In this document: one piece after another, positions 17,697-26,125 of the stretch
How positions within the stretch are numbered: position 1 is the first letter of the stretch
How the letters are laid out: each line of letters begins with the position of its first letter
NCBI GenBank assembly: GCA_034430615.1
Contig: DAOUEJ010000026.1
Location: forward strand, 1 to 64,000
Direction: 5' to 3'
Origin: E44-bin32 sp034430615
GTDB taxonomy: Bacteria > Chloroflexota > Anaerolineae > Anaerolineales > E44-bin32
Length of the DNA: 64,000 nucleotides
The notes under the pieces: model-generated
Seen by the model: the letters and a program-made list of their open reading frames with translations, nothing else
Database searches by the model: none
What the model was told of the DNA's origin: nothing
Program-made: the position numbers and the translations under genes

Positions 17697-20258
17697 ATGG
17701 TCGAGCAAGATTTACGCGGGAGCCAATATCAAGCAGCAACAACTTCATTTGACATTCATAACCCGATGCAGGCACTTGCCAGCCTGCTCCAGCTTACGTG
17801 CGACCTTCTTAAAACCGACCGCGCGGCTCTTTATGAGATCAATGAGGAACAGGCCACCTTTCTCCCCCGGTTTGCGCATGGCATTTCTGTTGGCGAATTA
17901 GGCAACATCTCCACCAACGCCGACCATCCAGTCCTTCAGGAAGCCCTCCGTACCCAACGAGCAGCCAGCACGGATGGCGAGTCTGGCGCTCTCGGCCTGC
18001 CGCTCGGTCCAGGGATTGTCGGCTGCGCTCCCTGCATATCCGGCGGGAACATCGTCGGCCTGATCTTTATAGCCAGTGATAAGGGACTGGAATATCAGGA
18101 TCTGGCGTTGGCCACACTCGAGATCCTTGCTGCACGGGCTGCAGAGATCTTTGCCCTGGCCAAGCAGTCAGCGAGCCAGAGCTACCTGTTCCACAAGCTT
18201 TCACTTCTATACCAGGCCAGTCATGCCATCACCGGGACGCGCGACCGACCAGAAGCGATCAAGCAAACAGCAGCCCACCTGCTCAAGGCAACATCGGCGG
18301 ATATGTGCGAGGTGCTGACCTTTGAGGATGGAAAGGGTGATACGACGCGCTTCAGACAGCAATTGGGTAAAAGCATGCAGCAGCACGTTGTGGAACTGTT
18401 CGCCGACAACATGCCCGATTATCCAGTTCACCAAAAGGTGCTCAAAGAGCTAAAACCTGAGATCATCAGCCTTTCCCCGCCGCGCGGCCTGGCGAAGGAT
18501 ATCGCCATGCTCGAGGCCGAGGGGATTTCGACGGCGGTCGTACTTCCGCTCGCGATCCGCAACGAAGCGCTTGGGCTGGTCCGTTTGATGTACACGCAGC
18601 CCGGACGCAAAGTGAACGACCAGGAACTCGAGCTAGCACAGGCAATCATCAACATCGGCGCAGTCGGCGTCCAGGACGCACTCCACTTCGAAACTGCCGA
18701 AGCCCGCGCCAACCAACTTCAGACGCTGGGCGATATCGGGCGCGAGATGACATCGACGCTTGATCTGGAGTCGGCGTTGCAGAAAGCGATGGAGCACACC
18801 CAGAACCTGCTCAAGGCCGAGGCGGTCGTGCTCTTCCTCCTTAACGATGACGGGGAGAAGCTTGTCCTCAAAGCAAGCGGCGGCGCTCGCCTGCGCATAC
18901 GCGATGTCGCCATCAGGCTCGAGGAGGGCATCGCTGGCTGGGTTACGCGCAATAACAGCCCGCTGATCGTGAATGACGTGCGCAGCAACCCGTTGTATCA
19001 CAGCGCCATCGACGGCCAAACCGGTTTGCTCACCTCCTCAGTACTTTGCGTACCCCTCAATCGTCGGGGGGAGGTCACCGGGGTCATAGAGGCCATCAAC
19101 CACCCACGCGGAAACTTTACTGAAGCTGATCAGCAGCTCCTTTCGTCAGTCGCCTCCTGGGCTGCAATTGCCCTTGATAATGCGAGCCTTTTCCGCTCTG
19201 TCGCCGACGAACGCTCAAGACTCGAGGCGACGCTGGTCGAAACCGCTGACGCGGTCGTCCTGACCGATAACAATGGACACATCATCCTCGTGAACAAGGC
19301 CGCGGGGCAGGCGTTTCGCATCAATCCCGACCTGGCTGTTGGACGGCCGGCGATCGAGATTTTTGCTGGGCACCCACTCGGCGAACTCCTCATGGATGAT
19401 GAGGCAACCTTTCCTACCAGCCTGGAAGTGACAACTCCGACGGAGCGCGTGTTATACGCGACTGTCAGCGACATCAGCGAAGTCGGCCGGGTGGCAGTGA
19501 TGCAGGACATTACCGCCCTGAAACAGATCGACCGCATGCGCTCCCAGCTTCTTGGAACGGCTGCGCATGACTTGAAGAATCCGCTGAACGCGATCCGGCT
19601 TGGCGCCGATTTACTGAATGATGCCCCACTAAGCGACCAGCAGCGCAAGGCGTTGAATATGATGCAGCGCGCCACGGACAGCATGACCAACCTGATCACC
19701 GGATTGCTCGAGACCATCCGCGTTGAATCGACCGCAAACCTGAGCTACGAGCCCTTCCAGGTCAATGATCTGGTCCGGCGGGCGATCGAAGATCTGCGGC
19801 CACTTTCGGATGACCGCAAGCAGACCATCCGCTTCGATCCCCCTGATGAAACGCTGCTCATCATCGGTGATCCGAGCCGGTTGAACTCGGTAATGACCAA
19901 TTTGCTGAGCAACGCGATCAAGTTCTCTGGGGAGGGAGCCAAGATCGAGGTACGAGTGCGCTGGGATGATGAGGAAATCATTATCAGCGTCGTCGATGAT
20001 GGCCCTGGCATCCCCGAAGACGAAATCCCCCGGATTTTCGAACACCTCTACCGCGGCCGGATCACGGTCCAGGATCCCAACAATCCCATCGATGGCACCG
20101 GGTTGGGTCTGGCTCTAGCAAAAACAGTCGTCGAACAGCATGGTGGCAGGATCTGGGTTGTGAGCAAGGAAGACAAAGGCAGCACGTTCAGCTTCTCGAT
20201 CCCACGTGAACAGACCCCCAAGACGGGTTCTCTGCGGCAGGATAAAGACGAGCGTTAG
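17697..20258 (+). CDS. Multi-GAF/PAS sensor histidine kinase
   Basis: This is a soluble-looking hybrid sensor of 853 aa without transmembrane helices. There are three GAF-like modules (about 25-160, 165-330, 350-500), a PAS-like module (about 510-610), a HisKA domain and a HATPase domain. The phospho-acceptor is His624 in the AHDLKNPL H-box. The N-box (TNLLSNAIKFS), G1 (VVDDGPGIP) and G2 (GTGLGLALAK) are intact, so it should be an active kinase. No response regulator lies next to it, so it is an orphan kinase in this window. Its ligand is unknown; GAF domains usually sense small molecules, redox state or light. Confidence 0.92.
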   Translation: MVEQDLRGSQYQAATTSFDIHNPMQALASLLQLTCDLLKTDRAALYEINEEQATFLPRFAHGISVGELGNISTNADHPVLQEALRTQRAASTDGESGALGLPLGPGIVGCAPCISGGNIVGLIFIASDKGLEYQDLALATLEILAARAAEIFALAKQSASQSYLFHKLSLLYQASHAITGTRDRPEAIKQTAAHLLKATSADMCEVLTFEDGKGDTTRFRQQLGKSMQQHVVELFADNMPDYPVHQKVLKELKPEIISLSPPRGLAKDIAMLEAEGISTAVVLPLAIRNEALGLVRLMYTQPGRKVNDQELELAQAIINIGAVGVQDALHFETAEARANQLQTLGDIGREMTSTLDLESALQKAMEHTQNLLKAEAVVLFLLNDDGEKLVLKASGGARLRIRDVAIRLEEGIAGWVTRNNSPLIVNDVRSNPLYHSAIDGQTGLLTSSVLCVPLNRRGEVTGVIEAINHPRGNFTEADQQLLSSVASWAAIALDNASLFRSVADERSRLEATLVETADAVVLTDNNGHIILVNKAAGQAFRINPDLAVGRPAIEIFAGHPLGELLMDDEATFPTSLEVTTPTERVLYATVSDISEVGRVAVMQDITALKQIDRMRSQLLGTAAHDLKNPLNAIRLGADLLNDAPLSDQQRKALNMMQRATDSMTNLITGLLETIRVESTANLSYEPFQVNDLVRRAIEDLRPLSDDRKQTIRFDPPDETLLIIGDPSRLNSVMTNLLSNAIKFSGEGAKIEVRVRWDDEEIIISVVDDGPGIPEDEIPRIFEHLYRGRITVQDPNNPIDGTGLGLALAKTVVEQHGGRIWVVSKEDKGSTFSFSIPREQTPKTGSLRQDKDER

Positions 20259-20336
20259 GTATCGTCACCCGAGTCATCTTCGCCGATCCCACCGGCAAGT
20301 AATTTTCGAACTCCCACGTAAAAGGAGATATGGAAG

Positions 20337-21188
20337 GTGCCCTCAACGAAATTTCGATTCGGAACCGTAGGCTCACCAAACTCAACCCCCAAGAAACCAG
20401 GGGGCTCGGTCGGGACGATCCAGCATCTGGCAGAACAGGGTTTGCTTGCCTTTGAAATCGGCTGGGTTCGGTCTGTGCGCGTTTCGGAGAAAACCTGCGA
20501 AGCGATTCGCGAAGCCGCTGCCCAGTTTGACGTGGCCATCAGCGTTCACGCCCCCTACTACATCAACCTCAACGCGGACGTTGACGAATGGCCTAAAAGC
20601 CGCCAGCGCCTGATGGATGCTGCCCGGTATGGGTTTCTCGCCGGTGCAACGGACATCGTCTTCCATCCAGGCTCATACTTTGAACGGCCACCAAATGAGG
20701 TGCTCGAAGTAGTGATACCCCGTTTACGGGCCTGTATAGACGAACTCCAGGTTGAAGGAAATACGGCCATTCTCCGCCCGGAAACGATGGGCAAGGGAGC
20801 GATGCTGGGTTCACTCCAGGATACGCTGATGATGGCCTCCGAGCTTGAGCAGGTAGAACCGTGCCTTGATTTTGCCCACCTGCATGCTCGAACTGGCGAC
20901 GGCAGCCTCAACTCGTACGCAGAATGGAAACAGGTCTTCCAGGAATACCAAGACGCCCTAGGGGTGAAATCCCTCCAACGCTTGCACTGCCATCTATCGG
21001 GGATTGAGTATTCTGAGAAGGGTGAGCAGAACCACCTCATGCTGGCTGAATCGGATTTCGATCTGACGGGTCTGATGAAGGCGCTCGGGGAGTTCAACTG
21101 CGGCGGCCGGATCCTGTGTGAGAGCCCGGAGATGGATGTTGATGCCCAATTGATCAAATCGGCCTGGCAGCATATCGCCACCGAGTGA
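20337..21188 (+). CDS. Endonuclease IV-like TIM-barrel protein
   Basis: This 283 aa protein belongs to the AP endonuclease family 2/xylose isomerase-like TIM barrels and is closest in pattern to archaeal-type deoxyribonuclease IV. The metal-ligand strands are visible: SVHAPYYINLN, VFHPGSY, RPETMGK, CLDFAHLHAR and HCHLSGIEYSEKGEQNH. Together these fit a zinc-dependent AP endonuclease acting on abasic sites. A sugar isomerase role cannot be ruled out. The start is GTG at 20337, 9 nt after GGAG. Confidence 0.8.
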   Translation: MPSTKFRFGTVGSPNSTPKKPGGSVGTIQHLAEQGLLAFEIGWVRSVRVSEKTCEAIREAAAQFDVAISVHAPYYINLNADVDEWPKSRQRLMDAARYGFLAGATDIVFHPGSYFERPPNEVLEVVIPRLRACIDELQVEGNTAILRPETMGKGAMLGSLQDTLMMASELEQVEPCLDFAHLHARTGDGSLNSYAEWKQVFQEYQDALGVKSLQRLHCHLSGIEYSEKGEQNHLMLAESDFDLTGLMKALGEFNCGGRILCESPEMDVDAQLIKSAWQHIATE

Positions 21189-21258
21189 AGGGCATTCTTT
21201 ATCCAACATCCACCTTATGAACCTCAACGTGGATGACCCGGTCTTTAGTGGGGGCAAG

Positions 21259-21575
21259 TTATATAAAATGTTGCTTGCGGATCCGAGGATCGATCGCAAC
21301 CCGCAACCCGTAACCATGAAATTGAAGGCAACCGTGAGCAAGATCAGAGCCAGGTTTGGGAGCAGGATCAGGTAGGGGCTTGTCCATAAAGCGGGATATC
21401 CTGCGCAGATCATCACGCCCCAACTGGGTAGATCCAATCCGATCAAACCGCCCCGTGTTGTCACGTGGACCCCAAGGCCGATGAAACTCAGCGTCGCCTG
21501 CAGGAAGATAGTTCCGGGGATGGCAATCGTCTCCGAAACGATCAAGGGGCCGATAATAATCAGCAGTAGGTGCAT
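21259..21575 (-). pseudogene. Relic of a dipeptide/oligopeptide ABC permease (DppC-like)
   Basis: About 105 codons of the C-terminal part of a DppC/OppC-type permease remain. Recognisable parts are GPLIVSETIAIPGTIFLQ, ATLSFIGLGV, LPSWGVMI and LLPNLALILLTVAFNFM. Just after that Met the frame is lost; the expected ending GYGLRVAIDPRIRKQ continues in the next frame to a stop at 21259, consistent with loss of one G near 21314. The N-terminal two thirds are missing and no other transporter genes are nearby. This is therefore a truncated, frameshifted remnant. The frameshift alone could be a sequencing error; the truncation could not. Confidence 0.78.
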
Positions 21576-21582
21576 AGTAATA

Positions 21583-21615
21583 CGACAATGCCATGCATAC
21601 AGCATGGCATTGTCG
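21583..21615 (-). terminator. Hairpin after the DUF5666 gene
   Basis: A perfect 14-bp inverted repeat (arms 21583-21596 and 21602-21615, loop ATACA) lies 23 nt after the DUF5666 stop on the minus strand. It is followed by the AT-rich TATTACTAT. It also marks the broken end of the permease relic. Confidence 0.6.
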
Positions 21616-21638
21616 ATCACGGCAACAACTGAATCGAG

Positions 21639-22832
21639 TTACGCGCCGGGGGACGGATCCATACCACCTGCCGGCGGACGGGTCAATTCAGGAGTCTGCT
21701 CGAGTCCTGGCCTGGACTGCGGGCGGTTAGTGGGTGGAGATCCAGCCGCGATATGCCGTGCAAGCTGGCTGCCATCATCTTTCTTGCTGCCCGCAATCAG
21801 AGCGATCATCCCTGTCCGAAGATCTCCAAATCCCTGGATCGAGCCATCGCGCGATCGATATTGAGTTGAGTTATCGACAGAAAATGTCTTGTGCTCCCCG
21901 GAGCGTGTCTTGAGGGTGATCGTACGGGCACCGAGGCTTACAATCCTCCCTGCTGCACGAACGTCCAGGCGCGGCCTCTCCGGGCGCTCCTCCGGTGTGC
22001 CAGTTGTGACCATCAAGGCAATTGCTGCCCCTTCGTCGGTTTTGATAGCCGCCACCAGCGCGCGCATTCCGGATTTGAGGTCGTGAATGCTCGTGATCGT
22101 TCCATCAGGACTGCGGAACTGAGTCCGTTCGACAACATCAAAGGTAAATGCTTCACCCTCAGTAGTCGATAACGAGAAAGAGTCCTGACCAGGATTGACC
22201 TTCGCGATTTCACCGGTCACTCGGAAAGCGTGCTCACGGAGTTCATCCAGCGAGCCAGCAGCGACGACCAACGCCACCCAGCCCTGATCCTCCGTATTCG
22301 CACCCACGACGAGGGCATCCATCCCGATTACAAGGTCAGCCAGTGAGGAAATCGAACCGTCCCGGTTGTTGAAGCTGGTCCGATCGATGACCGAAAAGCG
22401 GAACACTCGCCTGTCCTGGGTTTCAAGCCCAAAGCTTGAATCCTGCAGGTCTACAGCTGAGATCTTGCCCAGGACGCGTGCGGTTTCTGGGAGTTGATCG
22501 GAGGTAGCAATGGCTACAAGCGTTGCCTGGATCGTTCCCTCGTTTCGTTCATTGCCCCGAACGAAGGCTCGCATGCCTGTTTCGAGATCCACAAAACCCT
22601 CGACGGAACCGTCCGGGCTGCGGAATTCGGTTGCTCCGGTCACATGGATATGTACGTCACCTCCCGCAGCCGATCGTAGTGTGAATGTATTTCCGGGTAG
22701 ATCGAGATGGGTGATCACGCCGACGACCCGTACCTGATTGCTGGGCGTGTCTTCCTGAGCCTGGGCAACCGTTACGGAGGAAAACAACACCAGGCTCAGC
22801 ATCAGTATGACTTGCACAGTACGCTTCAACAT
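21639..22832 (-). CDS. Secreted protein with four DUF5666 repeats
   Basis: This 397 aa protein has a signal peptide (about 1-26, cleavage after VAQAQ) and then four tandem β-rich repeats of about 80-85 residues. Each repeat has a V/G-x-I opening and a T-x-F/Y-R-S-x-D-G-S/T-I block; examples are TEFRSPDGSVEGFVDLETGM and TQYRSRDGSIQGFGDLRTGM. This is the DUF5666 pattern, of unknown function. The end is a Pro/Gly-rich tail. The ATG at 22832 has AAGGAGG 7 nt upstream; the longer frame to 22883 lacks a site. It is exported, probably extracellular or surface-associated. Confidence 0.82.
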   Translation of the reverse strand: MLKRTVQVILMLSLVLFSSVTVAQAQEDTPSNQVRVVGVITHLDLPGNTFTLRSAAGGDVHIHVTGATEFRSPDGSVEGFVDLETGMRAFVRGNERNEGTIQATLVAIATSDQLPETARVLGKISAVDLQDSSFGLETQDRRVFRFSVIDRTSFNNRDGSISSLADLVIGMDALVVGANTEDQGWVALVVAAGSLDELREHAFRVTGEIAKVNPGQDSFSLSTTEGEAFTFDVVERTQFRSPDGTITSIHDLKSGMRALVAAIKTDEGAAIALMVTTGTPEERPERPRLDVRAAGRIVSLGARTITLKTRSGEHKTFSVDNSTQYRSRDGSIQGFGDLRTGMIALIAGSKKDDGSQLARHIAAGSPPTNRPQSRPGLEQTPELTRPPAGGMDPSPGA

Positions 22833-22933
22833 GACAGACCTCCTTGAGATTAGCTTCATGTGTATTCTCAAGCAGGTCCGCAAATAATCGGTGATCGAAA
22901 TGTAAAATGCCTGTAAAACTACAAAAGCACTTT

Positions 22934-23584
22934 TTATGAGTCGTCCGATGGGAAATGGAGCTCTTCTTTCCCCGATAGCCGCTCGTGAATGCGTTGAATG
23001 ACGATGTCTAGGTGCGTTGGATGATGAACAAAGTCAAGGTTGTCGGTCCTTATCGTGAGTACAGGGCAGAGATCAAAACGATCGATCCATTCGCCGTAGA
23101 GCTCGTCCAATAATTCAAGGTAATCCTGCGTGATGCCGGCCTCCATCTCCCTTGCTCGGTCCCGAATCCGCTTCATCAACACGGGCACAGGTGCACGCAG
23201 CATGATAAGGAGATCCGGGCTGGGCAAACTGTTGACCACAAGATGGTACACACGCTGGTAGTTATCGAAGTCGCGCGCCTCGATCGTACCTAGCCTGAGT
23301 GCGGCTCTGGAAAAAATCTCGGCGTCTTCGTAGATCGAACGATCAATAATGGACGATCCCTGTGCCCGGGCCAGTGCCAGATGCTGCTCTGCCCGATGTC
23401 CCAGGAAAAATACTTGAAGGTGAAAGGCCCACTTGGTCATATCGGCATAGAAATCCGCCAGGTAAGGATTATCGACGACCGATTCAAATGCAGTTTCCCA
23501 GTCCAACTTTTCACCGAGCTTTTCGGTTAGCGAAGTCTTGCCCGCTCCAATATTGCCTGCTACCAGGACAAAATATTTCGCCAT
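22934..23584 (-). CDS. Deoxynucleoside kinase (dAK/dGK/dCK family)
   Basis: This is a 216 aa P-loop kinase of the deoxyadenosine/deoxyguanosine/deoxycytidine type that salvages deoxynucleosides. The P-loop is GNIGAGKTSL near the N-terminus, DRSIYEDAEIF is the family DRS motif with the catalytic acidic residue nearby, and the RIRDRAREME lid follows. Nucleoside preference is not readable from sequence. It stands among unrelated minus-strand genes, though nrdJ/nrdR downstream in the map share the dNTP theme. Confidence 0.9.
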   Translation of the reverse strand: MAKYFVLVAGNIGAGKTSLTEKLGEKLDWETAFESVVDNPYLADFYADMTKWAFHLQVFFLGHRAEQHLALARAQGSSIIDRSIYEDAEIFSRAALRLGTIEARDFDNYQRVYHLVVNSLPSPDLLIMLRAPVPVLMKRIRDRAREMEAGITQDYLELLDELYGEWIDRFDLCPVLTIRTDNLDFVHHPTHLDIVIQRIHERLSGKEELHFPSDDS

Positions 23585-23688
23585 CTATTCTGAGCCTCTC
23601 TGTCTCAAGGAGCATCCCTGTTGACCTGAGCTCCCTCCGGCCATGGTCCTTGCGCTGTGCGCCTTCAATTATGGACCCATCATAAACT

Positions 23689-24651
23689 TCATTCGTGATC
23701 CTGCCAAAACGACTCCAGGGCAGTGATCAACTCCTGAGCGACGCCATCCCGCTCTATGATTCCGCAGGCCTGTATGCGTCTTATCAGATCAACCCAGTGA
23801 TCACGCAGCAGATCATCGTTCAGGATTGGTCCCAGGATGGCAGCTGCGCACGTGATATCCCGCTCATCATCAGCCAATGCCACCGCCTGCCAGAACCCCA
23901 GTTCCTCAAGCTCTGGCGCGCTTGCCCTCGCCTCAGCCCATAAGCGAAGAGCCTGTTCCAGATCGCCCTTCTTACCCAGAGCAAAGCCATCATTGCTCTT
24001 GAGTTGGGCCGATCGTAACCGAACCAAACGGGCCAACTCCTCGACAGGCTGATCATGCTCATCCACGCGCAGGTCGTAGCGGGGGATAAACCTTGTTCCC
24101 TCATCATCAGCAGATCCCGCCTGGACAACCTTCAAGGCGGCTGATTGCATGCCGCGGATATCACCCCCCTCGTGCTGTGCTGCTTGCAGTGCGATCAGCA
24201 TACGTTCCGCTAGATCGCCACTGGCCCTCTCATAGGCTTTCGCCATCGCATCGATGACGGTCGTATTCTGCATCATGTTCGCCTGCACGCTGTACCCGTT
24301 GCCGGTATGGTGGCCTGCATGTGCAATGCAGGATTGACCGGTCCATGCTGCGGTGATGCCACGCTCGTCGACTATCGCCAACTGTCGGCCGTCGCGACCC
24401 TCATCCGTGGCTAATAATCCCTCCAGTGTCTGGTCCGCCGTCAGTCCGGTTTCCAGCATCGCCAGCCCAATGGGGCCAAAGCTGACGTTGGTCATCGCCT
24501 GAGTGGCAATCGCACCCACACCAACTTGCAGCCAGGGCACTACAGCCCCAACGCACATCTGGTGTGTTTGAACAGCAACGCCAAAGGCCCCGCTTTCCGC
24601 ATCCCGTGCCACGATGCTGTAAGTTTGGAAAATAGAACGGGGTTCGATCAT
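23689..24651 (-). CDS. DUF1028 family protein
   Basis: The N-terminal about 220 residues match DUF1028, an Ntn-hydrolase-like fold of unknown substrate: FQTYSIVARDAESGAFGVAV, QAMTNVSFGPIGLAML and TGQSCIAHAGHHTGNGYSVQANMM. The C-terminal 100 residues are helical and TPR-like, as in other long members. The length is 320 aa. It starts at ATG with AAGGAG 10 nt upstream. It has no signal peptide, so it is probably cytoplasmic. The reaction is unknown. Confidence 0.85.
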   Translation of the reverse strand: MIEPRSIFQTYSIVARDAESGAFGVAVQTHQMCVGAVVPWLQVGVGAIATQAMTNVSFGPIGLAMLETGLTADQTLEGLLATDEGRDGRQLAIVDERGITAAWTGQSCIAHAGHHTGNGYSVQANMMQNTTVIDAMAKAYERASGDLAERMLIALQAAQHEGGDIRGMQSAALKVVQAGSADDEGTRFIPRYDLRVDEHDQPVEELARLVRLRSAQLKSNDGFALGKKGDLEQALRLWAEARASAPELEELGFWQAVALADDERDITCAAAILGPILNDDLLRDHWVDLIRRIQACGIIERDGVAQELITALESFWQDHE

Positions 24652-24789
24652 GGATGGCTGTCTCCTTTAGTCCTTCCCCACAGCTTCCACACCGGCCCTT
24701 CTGGCACCTGAGATTCAACGAGTCTCTTCTGCCCACGAAGCGCCAAAACTCCGACCACGCTAAACGGGCCCACTAGGCTCGGACATTGG

Positions 24790-25209
24790 CTACTCGCCGA
24801 TGATCTTCACCAGTACCCGCTTCCGCCGCCCGCCATCAAATTCACCGTAGAAAATCTGCTCCCAGGGTCCGAAATCCAACCGCCCCTCGGTAACCGCAAT
24901 GAGAACCTCGCGCCCCATAATCTGGCGCTTCAGGTGTGCATCGGCGTTATCCTCGCCTGTCCGGTTGTGCCTGTAGGCTGCTACCGGCTCGTGTGGAGCG
25001 AGTGTTTCCAACCAGCGTTCGTAATCCTGGTGAAGCCCGGACTCGTCATCGTTGATGAAGACGGAAGCGGTAATGTGCATTGCGTTAACCAGGATGATGC
25101 CGTCCATAATCCCGCTCTCAGTCAGACAAGCTACTACCTGTGGTGTGATATTGATGAACTCTCGCCTGCCCTGAACATTGAACCAGAGTTCTTTTCGGTA
25201 CGTTTTCAT
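24790..25209 (-). CDS. YjbQ/UPF0047 family protein
   Basis: This is a 139 aa member of the YjbQ family (UPF0047), a trimeric fold with reported weak thiamine-phosphate synthase activity. The family blocks are present: ILVNAMHITASVFINDDESG, and HNRTGEDNADAHLKRQIMGR with its conserved His/Asp/Asn residues. The ATG at 25209 has GGAGG 8 nt before it; the frame to 25248 adds 13 unconserved residues. The physiological role is unsettled. Confidence 0.9.
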   Translation of the reverse strand: MKTYRKELWFNVQGRREFINITPQVVACLTESGIMDGIILVNAMHITASVFINDDESGLHQDYERWLETLAPHEPVAAYRHNRTGEDNADAHLKRQIMGREVLIAVTEGRLDFGPWEQIFYGEFDGGRRKRVLVKIIGE

Positions 25210-25472
25210 GGTCACCCTCCTGGATCCTATGTACAAATCAATCTGCAACCATCAAACGCAAGGCAGCTCCTCCCTAAGGAGGGGTATCTGCTTTTGAGTT
25301 CACACTTGCAGAACAGCAATCCGGTACTGACCAGGCTGCCCTCTGTTCCAAATCCCCCGCTTGAAATGCGAGCCATCCAGGGAATCCACGGCTGCTCTTC
25401 GCTCTTACTTGCATATGGAAGTCGAACGGAGTGATGCTTAGGAATCTGTATGCCTGAGCGAGATGTGCAGAC

Positions 25473-25973
25473 TCAACCCCCGTAGAACAGGTTCCCTTCC
25501 AGATCACGCAGCCCGAGCATGAGCTCATCTGGCCGGCCAGGGACGTCAACCCGCACGCTGGCATCGATGACCTCGGCCAGTATCACGCTATGATCTCCCT
25601 CGCCCATCGACCCAACAACCCGGCATAGAACGTAGGCTGGCACAGGATCCAGAACCGGGATGCCCTGAATGAGTTGATAACTGACACCGCCCAGCTTACC
25701 TTCAACCTCATCGACATGCTTGAAGAATGCAAAGGCTAGCTGTCCCTGATCCTTTCCAAGCATATTGAGGGCAAATTTACCGGCGCCCTCGACAACGCTC
25801 AAGGTCGCGGAGTCTTTCCTCAAGCAGACGACGAGCTGCGGGGGTTGAAAGGAGGCCTGGGTGACCCAGTTCAATGATGCGGCCGCGAAGCGCGCTTCTT
25901 CATCCTTCGCGGTCAGAACCGATAATCCATACGGGAACATACGCAGAGCGGTCTTCTTGGCTTCGTTATCCAT
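25473..25973 (-). CDS. Flavin reductase-like domain protein
   Basis: This is a split-barrel FMN-binding protein of the flavin reductase/HpaC-like family (166 aa). Typical parts are FPYGLSVLTA, FAAASLNWVTQASFQPPQLVV and KDSATLSVV. Such proteins reduce FMN with NAD(P)H, or bind FMN in electron transfer. I prefer the ATG at 25973 over that at 25985, because GGAGG lies 5 nt before it. No oxygenase partner is adjacent. Confidence 0.85.
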   Translation of the reverse strand: MDNEAKKTALRMFPYGLSVLTAKDEEARFAAASLNWVTQASFQPPQLVVCLRKDSATLSVVEGAGKFALNMLGKDQGQLAFAFFKHVDEVEGKLGGVSYQLIQGIPVLDPVPAYVLCRVVGSMGEGDHSVILAEVIDASVRVDVPGRPDELMLGLRDLEGNLFYGG

Positions 25974-26050
25974 CCTACCCTCCATCCCTAAGATACATCA
26001 ACTTCCACGCTCCCGAGCAATGTGACTTCATGCAAACGCGCTTCGAACAT

Positions 26051-26085
26051 GAAGCCCGGCTTGATGGACCGTCAAGCCGGGCTTC
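26051..26085 (-). terminator. GC-rich hairpin after nrdJ
   Basis: A perfect 14-bp inverted repeat (arms 26051-26064 and 26072-26085, 7-nt loop) lies about 40 nt beyond the nrdJ stop on the minus strand, without a T-run. Confidence 0.6.
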
Positions 26086-26125
26086 CGCAATGATCATGCA
26101 CTGGGAACTGTGTGCTAGCAGGATT

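Noticed and set aside
19130..19717. 195-codon minus frame inside the histidine kinase
   Set aside because: Composition is that of an antisense frame, while the plus strand codes for intact kinase motifs.
20558..21181. Long minus frame inside the endonuclease IV-like gene
   Set aside because: It mirrors the conserved plus-strand gene and has no recognisable motif.
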